From: Primula veris
Taxonomy: Eukaryota; Streptophyta; Magnoliopsida; Ericales; Primulaceae
Direction: 5' to 3'
Assembly: GCA_963682055.1 (NCBI GenBank)
Contig: OY821751.1
Span: 4,092,001-4,156,000 of the forward strand
Length of the DNA stretch: 64,000 bases
Shown piece by piece: positions 1 through 9,600 of this stretch. Under the pieces are notes generated by a model. That model saw nothing but the letters and a program-made list of their open reading frames with translations, did not search any database and was not told the origin of the DNA. The position numbers and the translations under genes are program-made. How positions within the stretch are numbered: position 1 is the first letter of the stretch; each line of letters opens with the position of its first letter.

Positions 1-1610
1 TTGCTTTTTAGTTGGTAGAAGAAAAGGAAATGCCAAAAGACCGGGCAAAATATGTTTATTGTAGTGTACTCAGAGTGCTAACATTGGTTAATGATTGATT
101 AATGTATTCATATATCAATTTTAACAATTGTGTTATCGAATTACGAAATTTCGTCGACAAGATTGCAGTCACTATATCTCAAATTTAATATCTATTTTTG
201 ACACATGTTGATATAATTGCACTCATCATATGGTAGGCAAGAAAATATGAGTGCAATTTCATCATTTTGTTTAACAGTAAGTATTAATTGTGATAAATTT
301 CATAGTTTAAAACGTTAATTGTTAAAATTAGTAATATAATATTTAAATTATTAAACACTGATAATATAAATTAATTATTTTTTATTAGAATACTTAACCC
401 CACCAAACATGTGAGTGCAATTGGTATGTTATTAAATTGCAATATAAGTTGTTCAGCTGCCAAGATATAGTCCCCTCATAGTGATTATGATGATGAAAGT
501 GGTTGAAGATTTCATGAGTATCAGTGGGCTTTTACTATTATTAACTAAATTAGATTTTTATTGCTTTTTGGTATATGGGCATATCACAGATATTTAAGCA
601 GATAATATTAGGTAAGATTTTCCGAATACAACTGTTGTATTGAAACTAAATTAAATTTCAGTCATCCGATCAAATAAAAAAAAGTTTTTAATCTGTTTTT
701 AAACTTAAAAAATAACTTATAATTTATACAAAAAAATATTAAAATGTAAAAAAGAGTTTAAACGATGTTTTTAAGCTTAAAAAAGAAGATTATAATCTAC
801 ACCAGAAATATATTACACAAGTATAATCTACGCTGTTTTATATTTTTTTTAGTGTTTGTTTGAATTATTAAGTAAAAAAATATATATACTAAAAAATTAC
901 AAAAATAATATATTTTTTTTTATCATTTGTAAAATAATCTAAACTTAAAAATATTATGAGAATAGTGTATTATGAATAAGAATATTCTTTAAAGGTGACC
1001 GACACCGAAGACCTGACAAATTGAAGTTATATATACTTGTATTAGAAAGCTTGTCTAGGTCTAGATTTATCATTTAAGCGCCTCTTTTTCTTTATTTGTC
1101 TGACCAATTTAAACACTGAGTTATTTAAATTTTATAGCTGAAATGTGTAAAGGTAGAAATTTATTGTTGGTCGAAAATGTAATGTGTCATGAGACTTAGT
1201 AGTTCGGATCAAGAGATTTTATACGGGTTTACTCGTCTTCCATTTTCTTATTTGAGGATTGTAAATCGAGAAAACGAATTACGGTTACATCGGATTCTGA
1301 CATATTATGCTCAAAAGCTAGCTATAAGAAAGTGTTAAAAAAAAAGAATGCTCTATAACAAACGATAAAGGGGAAAAAAGTAAAAGTAAAGGAGCTTAAA
1401 AAGGATTCTTAAGAGGGGAAAAAAGCAAAAGAAGAAAAAATATGCGGATTCTTTTCGTGACCACCCCGTTTATCATTTTAGTGTGCCTTTTACAATAATA
1501 GAAAAGTGTTTTTTACCAGTTGCTTAAATATAAAGTGTAAGCTCCTCAATTTAGCCATTAAAAAATATGCATGACAAGCTTTAATAATTCAGAAATGAGG
1601 TAAAGAGTTA
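1..1610. other. AT-rich intergenic DNA, no gene seen
   Basis: No open reading frame of note on either strand. Strongly AT-rich with A/T homopolymer runs. Around 690-830 there is an imperfect duplication of a segment of about 85 bp containing 'aaacttaaaaaa' and 'ataatctacac'-like stretches, probably an old tandem duplication. Nothing functional can be supported. Confidence 0.6.
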
Positions 1611-1842
1611 CTCCCTCGCTATGAATTTATATGTACTAAAGGAAACCACACACACAACTTTAATCGGGTTTGAACATATAACTAAATTGTCGAAACGAAA
1701 TTTTTTTTTTTATATAGTTCAAATGTTTTACTATATGATATAATTTTTTTAAAAATTATTTCGACAATTTAGTTACATGATTAAAATCTGATTAAAGTTA
1801 TGCGTGGTTTCGTACGGTACATATAAATTGATACGAATAAAA
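1611..1842. mobile_element. Stowaway-like MITE relic
   Basis: The left end (ctccctcgctatgaatttat) and the right end (around 1817-1842, gtacatataaattgatacga) are imperfect inverted repeats, and the left end follows a TA dinucleotide. A second inner inverted repeat pairs 'ctttaatcgggttt' near 1660 with 'ctgattaaagttatgcgtgg' near 1788. The TIR start CTCCCTC is typical of Stowaway (Tc1/mariner-derived) MITEs. The right target duplication is unclear. No coding capacity. Confidence 0.5.
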
Positions 1843-3120
1843 TATAATTAAACCTTGTTTATTATATGTATCGTAGTTGTAACAGGAAGAAAAGGTAAGG
1901 ATTGGTTAAAGTAAACTGTAAGTTAAAGTTTCAACATGTATAAAGCTAATTAAAGGGAAACTTGAACAAATTTTGAAGCATATATACAAAGGAAAAACAA
2001 TATTCGATATTATTTCGTCTACGACAAATCACTTTTTTAGCTTTCTAAAGCGGTCTTGGAATCAAACACGAAGCAGATCTAGACGAGTACTACGTTTCGG
2101 GTTTTCTTACATCCTGAGAAAAGAGAGTTAGAAATACTGAAGGGTAAAATGTATCAAGAAAAAGATGAAGAGAAATAACATTTATAAGAAAAATACTAGT
2201 ATATGAGAAACATAAATAGAACATGAATATGTATGGCATCTACTTGATATGGATAGGCTTATAGATAGATGGTTAATCACTTTTTATCCAAAGTCTACAA
2301 TAGATGATATGTGCAAATAAGTAGAAAAGCCCCCACTTTACCACCCAAAAAGATCATTTTCTTCAAAGATATTACACGTCTTTTTTTAGGATAATAATAT
2401 CAAAATGATAAGGACCCAAGTCAAGTCCTTCCAACTTCTTACTCCATTTATGCAATCAAAAAGAAATTTGAGAAAAACCTACCCCATATATATGTCTGCC
2501 AAAAGTCGGCAAAATGATATTTTCATGCTACATTAAAATGATAGTTAATTGACCACCGTATATGGCATGAAAAAAATGGACGTTTCACGTTAAAAACGGG
2601 GGTTTAACTGTCTACAAAATATAAATACTAAGTTTATCAATGTAGTCATGTAGCTTATTATTCATTATGCATGATCAAGTACATCGTATATATATATTCG
2701 TTTTGACGTTTTAACTGGTGAGCGATCAACAAGGTACGCAACGTTTCATATTCTCATAAGAATTTACGTGATCATCGGAATTCGGAAACTTGCTCTAGGT
2801 TTGATCTTCTATCAATCATGCATGGGTTATTCCTAAGTCATATAGTGAGATTGGAAGGTTCCAAATAAAAAGTGAAACTTATTCTTAAAAAAGAATAATA
2901 GAATATCATTTCTTTTCTTTTCTGGTACTTTAAAGAGTGATATCTCCAGAGTTAAAAGGATATCTAGAGAAATAAATTGAAATAGTACCCACTGCTAGAT
3001 TAAAGTAATGAAAATCGATGCAAAAAATAGCAGGAAACTTCTTGTGTTACTTTGTTCATGGCAAATACATGGCAAACTTCTTGTGTTACGTTATTAGGAA
3101 ATTCAACTTTCCATTCAACA
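1843..3120. other. AT-rich intergenic DNA, no gene seen
   Basis: No coding signal. One small local duplication (aaacttcttgtgttac at about 3035-3095) is visible. Nothing else supports a feature. Confidence 0.5.
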
Positions 3121-3745
3121 TGTCTGGCATGGATGTGGAAAAAAAAATATTTTAAACCCAACCAACCCGTAACCTAAGCCGCACGAATCGCACGAATTTG
3201 GACGGGTTGAGTATTAAAAAAAATCAATCCGTTTCGTCCCAATCCGCTATATATTTTGCAGGTTAGGTTAGGATTGAGGTTTTCAAACCGCGGGTTAATC
3301 CGCCCCAACCCGTAATATATATATATATATATATACTTCAAGATAAAAATTTATATATATATTGAGTGTATTTCAAGATAAATTTTTTTTATTCTTGTTA
3401 TATTTTAGTTTTGTTATTTGTTCGCGAATGTTCTAAATATATTTTGATTGATTTTGATTTATATTTCTTTTTAAAAAATTCAATTTATTTTAAAATTTAG
3501 GTTAATTATGCAAACTATAAAAAATAAAATACAAAAATGAAAATTTAAGAATCAATCCCGCCCCAACCCGCAATTTATTTTGTGAGTTGGGTTGGATTTG
3601 GTTGGAGTTTTAATTGTAACTTATTTGGATGAGTTGACATTTAAATTTTATCAACCCGCCCTAATTCGTCCCGCCATTTATTTTACAGATTTGATTAAAA
3701 TTGAGATGAATACGACGCGTACCCGGGTTGTTCTAGTGCGAGTGC
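3121..3745. repeat. Dispersed repeat with CCAACCCG motifs
   Basis: Recurring motifs CCAACCCG and its complement CGGGTTG occur on both strands (3160-3310, 3555-3665, 3720) around an AT microsatellite at about 3319-3343. This is the usual look of a non-autonomous DNA transposon with subterminal repeats, or of two nested copies. I could not define terminal inverted repeats or a target duplication, so the class is open. Short ORFs here (for example 3592-3798) are by-products of the motif. Confidence 0.35.
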
Positions 3746-4831
3746 CTAAGTGGATCACAAATTGCCTAACAAATAAATGGAAAATAGTTTACAGCTAAAA
3801 TAAACCCTTCAACGTACATTTTTATGATGGATTATTCGAACTAATCGGAGTATCTCTACGTCTAATCACCTTGTTTGTAACCAGAGTATTATGCCAATTT
3901 TACTTCTTTTTTTTGCGACATGTTTTAAACTCAACTGCATTAAATATTTGGCAACATGCTAATTTGCACCCAACTGCAAAAAAAAATCAGTACTAAATTC
4001 AAGAGGCATACTCCTCTCTCTCGAACTCTTCCCGCAGTTTTAGGTATAAGAAAACCAACAATATGGCGCAAACAATTTCGGTAATGCCGAACAGGCCTCT
4101 TTGGTCGATTAGGAGAGCATGATAGGTAGATAATGTGTGTGTTGGAAAATAGCATTATAATCTAGATAGTTGATTTTCAACAAAAATATATCTAGATAGT
4201 TTGCTAAATGATAAGCAATGCAGTCTTCGTGTAAATGATCATCGACATCATCTTCTCTTCCCGCAATCGTTTATAAGACAACTGCATTTCACCCTTTCAC
4301 TATCAACGTCGTCGCTTTAATCACTTACCAGAGTCTGAACTTGCCATATACTCCTCCATTTTCGTTTAACGCCTTCTACTTTAAAAGTTTCGTTTCATAT
4401 CCTTACTTGATACAATATTGACATAATAATGGTCATGTGTCCTACATTTATTTCGTGGATGGGATGACGACGTGCGGATTATGTTAACATTGCCACATTG
4501 TCCATCTCATGCCTTTCGCCAAAGGATGGTGAAGTTGACGGATATTTATATATGTAACCGTCAATAGGACGTGTTATGTATTTTGCTATCTTTTCTGTAA
4601 CACTTTGTTTCTCGGTTATAATATATTATAAATTTCCTATAAAAAAAAATATGGATTCTCTTCTGCAGTTTTTTCTATTAAAAAAGGGAAGAAATGTATT
4701 ACATGTATAAATTTGTAATAAAACTGTTGTTTTTGTAGGAAAATAAATAAATGTGTATTCTTATCATTTACTAAAAACCTATTCGATATTGTTAACATCA
4801 TTTCATGTTATCATTCTATGTACAACTTAAT
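3746..4831. other. Intergenic DNA left of the retrotransposon
   Basis: AT-rich sequence without recognisable coding exons, RNA genes or repeats. It is the pre-insertion flank of the LTR retrotransposon and continues at 13250. Confidence 0.5.
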
Positions 4832-4836
4832 GGTAA
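4832..4836. repeat. Target-site duplication GGTAA (left)
   Basis: GGTAA directly precedes the LTR start TGATAAAG and is repeated exactly at 13245-13249, directly after the other LTR. A 5-bp duplication is the usual length for Ty3/gypsy integrases. Confidence 0.92.
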
Positions 4837-5404
4837 TGATAAAGTCATAACTTTGGTCGGTCGCGTTAGGCTTTTCAACAATGATATAATAGTAAATTAA
4901 CCGTGAATAAAGGACACTTCCCGATCTTTATTATTGCTCGGATTATTATCCTTGTTCGGACTATTACACTTGCTCGGACTAGTATTTCGGTTTGACAATT
5001 GTGCTCGATATGACTATTTAATCTCTCGTCTTGATCTTTCTCCCCTTTTATTCGGTGCTCGGCTGTCTTTTCTCGGTTTATTTCTCGAAGTGGTATGAGT
5101 CGGTTAGTTTCTCTCTTTTCTCAACTTCTCTCTATACTTTTTGGATAGATTTTCTGGTCCTTTTCTAGGATGGGTAGTTGGCTATTTATAGGCAACTGCG
5201 CCTTCTAGGATATTGACAAATGTCTTCATCCCAGAGATTTTTCAGACATGGGTCCCCATTTGATTGGGCTTGGGCTTTTAATAGTAACACCTCAATTCCT
5301 ATAAAAAGTATGAGACGACCCATTTAAGCGTTGGATACCCATTTATAAAGTGGGTTGATTATTACCCAAATAGAATATTCGGGTCTAATTTTTATGTTCT
5401 ATCA
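4837..5404 (-). repeat. 3' LTR of the Tat element
   Basis: 568 bp, beginning TGATAAAG and ending TTCTATCA on the plus strand, with the same length as the copy at 12677-13244. On the minus strand it contains a TATA box (CTATAAATAG, plus positions 5182-5191). AATAAA-type signals are visible, for example the complement at about 4927-4932, fitting an LTR that supplies the polyadenylation site. Confidence 0.93.
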
Positions 5405-5424
5405 AGTGCTCCCTGACTTCCTCG
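5405..5424 (-). promoter_or_regulatory. Polypurine tract of the retrotransposon
   Basis: On the minus strand the sequence directly before the 3' LTR is purine-rich (gaggaagtcagggagcact, then TGATAG). Its position fits the plus-strand DNA primer site. The tract is interrupted by a few pyrimidines, so the exact boundary is uncertain. Confidence 0.55.
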
Positions 5425-5587
5425 GCGTGGTTTCCATGTCGGGGGAGTCATGTTCGGTTTGTCGAGAACGTTACTTCGGTCTTGTTGTTCCCAATGCTTC
5501 ATCGAGAAACGCAATAGACTCATGACGGTTCCCAGGGGGGCACATTTAATGTTTCCTATCCTAATATCTTTCTTCGAGGAAAACTCC

Positions 5588-5593
5588 TATAAA
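5588..5593 (+). promoter_or_regulatory. Candidate TATA box for antisense transcript in element 3' region
   Basis: TATAAA within cctataaagggg, 60 bp upstream of the ATG of an ORF that runs opposite to gag-pol. The spacing would allow a start site near 5620. This is inference; no transcript evidence is available. Confidence 0.35.
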
Positions 5594-5647
5594 GGGGTGT
5601 GCTCCCTCCATAATTAGGCATTTTACTACTAATTTGCCCGTGACATA

Positions 5648-6103
5648 ATGGTTTCTTCAGGTTCTACTGGTGAGAGCTCCTTTAATTATATTTCATATTT
5701 AGAAATGGAAATCAAGAAATCTCGTACCGCGAATAAGAAACTCGTGGCCAAGGTTTCAGACTACAAGAAAAGGTTGTCTGACATGGATTCTGATCATCAT
5801 GTGACGATGGCCGATCGGGATTGGGCTTACGAGCATATAAAGAAGCTCGAGGCTAATCTGGTTAAGCAGAAGGCAGCAAAAAGGGCCTATAAGCTTGCCT
5901 TCAAGGAGTTGCATGCTCGGTCATTTCATAGTATTCCTAGGCGTTCCTTTGAAAACACGCCATGTTGGGAATTTCATAGTATTCCTAGGCACTTCGGCCA
6001 TGTTGGGAATTTCATAGTATTCCTAGGCGTTCCTTCGGTAACACGCCATGTTGGGAATTTCATAGTATTCCTAGGCACTTCGGCCATGTTGGGAATTTCA
6101 TAG
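5648..6103 (+). CDS. Antisense extra ORF of the Tat element, coiled-coil protein (151 aa)
   Basis: The ORF lies between pol and the 3' LTR, on the strand opposite to gag-pol. Residues 1 to about 95 are non-repetitive, charged and heptad-like (start MVSSGSTGESSFNYISYLEM, then many K/E/L/A residues), predicting a coiled coil. From about residue 95 the frame runs into the 86-bp minisatellite and encodes repeats such as NFIVFLG, so the real C-terminus has probably been lost or replaced. Extra ORFs between pol and the 3' LTR, in either orientation, are known in plant Ty3/gypsy elements, especially the Tat lineage. A TATA box sits 55-60 bp upstream and the ATG context has G at +4. I do not recognise a functional family. 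It may be a decayed remnant rather than an expressed protein. Confidence 0.4.
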   Translation: MVSSGSTGESSFNYISYLEMEIKKSRTANKKLVAKVSDYKKRLSDMDSDHHVTMADRDWAYEHIKKLEANLVKQKAAKRAYKLAFKELHARSFHSIPRRSFENTPCWEFHSIPRHFGHVGNFIVFLGVPSVTRHVGNFIVFLGTSAMLGIS

Positions 6104-6576
6104 TATTCCTAGGCGTTCCTTCGGTAACACGCCATGTTGGGAATTTCATAGTATTCCTAGGCACTTCGGCCATGTTGGGAATTTCATAGTATTCCTAGGC
6201 GTTCCTTCGGTAACACGCCATGTTGGGAATTTCATAGTATTCCTAGGCACTTCGGCCATGTTGGGAATTTCATAGTATTCCTAGGCGTTCCTTCGGTAAC
6301 ACGCCATTTACGGAATTTCATAGTGTTCCTAGGCACTTCGGCCATGTTGGGAATTTCATAGTATTCCTAGGCGTTCCTTCGGTAACACGCCATTTACGGA
6401 ATTTCATAGTATTCCTAGGCACTTCGGCCATGTTGGGAATTTCATAGTATTCCTAGGCGTTCCTTCGGTAACACGCCATTTACGGAATTTCATAGTATTC
6501 CTAGGCACTTCGGCCATGTTGGGAATTTCATAGTATTCCTAGGCACTTCGGCCATGTTGGGAATTTCATAGTATTA
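5922..6576. repeat. 86-bp dimeric minisatellite in the retrotransposon 3' region
   Basis: Strictly alternating units of 48 bp (A, with gttccttcggtaacacgcc) and 38 bp (B, with acttcggcc) share the core aatttcatagtattcctagg. The A-specific motif gcgttcct recurs at 5941, 6027, 6113, 6199, 6285, 6371 and 6457, exactly 86 bp apart. There are seven A and eight B units, with an extra B unit at the right end. The first A unit is diverged, and the last three A units share a variant junction (catttacgg in place of catgttggg). Tandem repeats in the 3' region of Tat-lineage elements are a known source of plant satellite DNA. Confidence 0.93.
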
Positions 6577-6678
6577 GTAGACAACATGATAATATATTTT
6601 ATTCATTCAAAAGAAGAAAGATAATGCCATTAAGCAAGAAAGGTAAGGTAGCACCTGTACTTGTATTCGGAGGATTGC

Positions 6679-9600
6679 CTATACGTAGTACTTCTTTAGG
6701 TTAGCCACATTCCAAGAATTCTTTTCCCCTCGGCTGTTGGCGAACAGAACACTTTTGATTTTGTAAGAGACTGGACTTGTTTGCTTGACGATTTCGTATG
6801 GGCCTTCCCAGGTAGGGCTTAGTTTGCCATGTATTTCGTTGCGGGTATAGACCGTCACTCGTCGCAGCACCAGTTCTCCTACCATGAATTCTTTGGACCC
6901 TTTTACTCTCTTGTCATAGGTTTGCTTCACGCTTTGTTGGTACTTAGCTAGGGTAAGGGCCGCTATCTCTCGTTTCTCGTCTATCATGTCGAGCTCTTCT
7001 CTCATTCTTTGTTCATTGTTTCCCTGCTCGACCAACGTCGTTCGGAGCGTGGGTAGCCCGATCTCTGTCGGTATGATGGCCTCAACACCGTATGCTAAGC
7101 TAAACGGGGTTTCCTTGGTGCCCGTCTTGGGTGTAGTTCGGCACGACCATAAAACGTTGAGTAGCCGCTCGGGCCACCTCCCCTTTGCCTGTTCAAGGGT
7201 GGTCTTGATGCCGTCTAATATTGTTCGGTTTGACACTTCGGCTTGCCCGTTTCCTTGTGGGTATGTCGGCGTCGAATAGAATTTTCGGATACCGAGTTCC
7301 TCGTACCACAGCTGTAAATTGGCATCTTTGAACTGGGTTTCGTTGTCGGCGACTATAGCGTACGGTATACCGAACCTAGTTATGATGTATTCCCAAACGA
7401 ATTTTTTGACGTTGCTGGCTTTGATTTCTCGGAGGGGTTTAGCTTCAACCCATTTGGTGAAATAATCAGTCGCAACGATAAGATATTCCACATTCCCAGG
7501 TGCTCTTGGGAGTTTACCGACCAAATCAATTGCCCATTGAGCGAACGGCCATGGTGCCGATACCGGGGTCATCATAGATGAAGGGAGCCGTGGTATCTTG
7601 GCGAATCGTTGGCACTTGTCGCATCGTTGGACGTACGCATCGGCGTCTCGCTTGATATAGGGCCACCAATATCCTTGGGTCACTGCCTTGTTTGCAAGGG
7701 ATCGCCCTTTGATGTGTGCTCCGCAAGATCCTTCGTGGATTTCCTCCAAGACCGGCAGTTGTAGCTCGGTCGGGACGCACAGTAGATGGGGTCCCCGGTA
7801 ACTGGATTTGTATAGTTTATCGTCCTCGGATAGCCAGAAGCGAGGAGCTTTTCTTGTAATTTTCAGCGCTTTTATCTTATCAGCCGGAAGCGTTCCACTT
7901 CGCAGATAATGGGTCATGTCCTCCATCCAACCTAGTTCGTACTGTATCGACGTCACCCGGCCTACCCTTTTTATTATGCTCGGGGTCGGCAGTAGTTCCA
8001 CTGTGATCGACCGGGTGTCGGTCAATGTTAATGTCGAGGCTAGGGTGGCCAAGGCATCGGCATGTGCATTTTCGGTGCGATTGATTCTTACTAACTCGCA
8101 CTGTTCGAAGGTTGCCATCAAGCTTTGGACTTTCTCTTGGTAGAGGATCATTCTATCATCTTTCGCTTGGTACTCGTCGATGGCTTGATTGACGATGAGC
8201 ATGGAGTCTGAGCTTGCAATTAAGTGGGAGCATCCGAGGGACCGGGCAATAAGCATGCCATTTATCATGGCCTCGTATTCTGCCTCATTGTTGGTAGCTC
8301 GGAAGCCCAGTTTTATGCTTTTTTCGATGATTGCTCCCTCTCTAGACTTTAGGACGACCCCTGCTCCTGATCCGTCCTTGGTGGCTGATCCGTCGACATG
8401 TATCTGCCAGTGTGATTGTGGAGAGAGTGCCAAAGGCTCGTCATAGCCTTCGGTGAATTCTGCGACGAAATCGGCCAGGACTTGTCCCTTTATGGCATGA
8501 CGGGGTGCGAACTCGATATGAAATTGGGATAGCTCGACCCCCCAGGCGGCAACTCGGCCGCTAATGTCCGTCCGTCGAAGTGACTCTTTGATATGAAATT
8601 TTGTGTATACCCGGACCTGATGAGCTATGAAATAGTGTGGCAACTTTCTGGTTGCGACGACCAATGCCAGACACAGCTTTTCCAGGGGTAGATAACGTGT
8701 TTCGGCTTCGACCAGAGTCTTGCTGACGAAGTAGATCGGAAATTGTTCGCGACCTTCTTCTCTTAGGATAACTGCGCTCACAGCTGTAGTGGAAACTGCT
8801 AGGTAGCATGCCAGAATGTCTCCTTTGTTTGGACTTACTAGCAGTGGCAGTGTCCTCAAGTACTCTTTGAGATTGTTGAATGAGACTTCACATTCCGGGT
8901 CGCAGACGAATTTTCTATCCTTCTTGAGTGATTCGAAAAATGGCCGTCCCTTATCTGCGGATCGGCTAATGAACCTGCTCAGCGCGGCCATCATTTCCGT
9001 GAGCTCTTGTACCTGTTTCTTATTCTTGGGCGCTGCTAGGTTTCGTAGAGCCGTTATTTGATCGGGATTAGCCTCTATTCCTCGTCGGCTAACCATATGC
9101 CCCAAGAATTTCCCTTTGCTGACGCCAAATGCACACTTGCTCGCATTGAGTTTCAGTTTGTGCTCGCCCAGCGTTTGGAAAACGTCCCTGATATCTTGAA
9201 GGTGGGATGTGGCTCTTTCGCTCTTGACGACCATGTCCTCTATGTATACCTCCATCGTCTTCCCTATATGATCTCGACATACCCTTGTTATCATCCTTTG
9301 GTATGTTGCTCCCGCATTGCGTAGGCCGAACGGCATTACCGTATAGCAATAATTTCCCAAAGGTGATATAAACGAAGTCTTTTCTTGATCTTCGCGGGCG
9401 AGGGGAATTTGATGGTATCCTGAATATGCGTCAAGGAAGGTCATCCGTTCTGCCCCCGCAGTTGCGTCCACCAGTTGATCAATCCTTGGAAGGGGAAAGT
9501 GGTCCCTCGGACAGGCTTTGTTGAGGTTTGTGAAGTCTATACATACTCTCTCCTTTCCGTTCTTCTTTGGGACGACGACCGGGTTGGACAACCATTTTGG

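Noticed and set aside
5922..6576. Possible CRISPR-like array (short direct repeats)
   Set aside because: The repeats are head-to-tail with no unique spacers, in a plant retrotransposon; it is a minisatellite.
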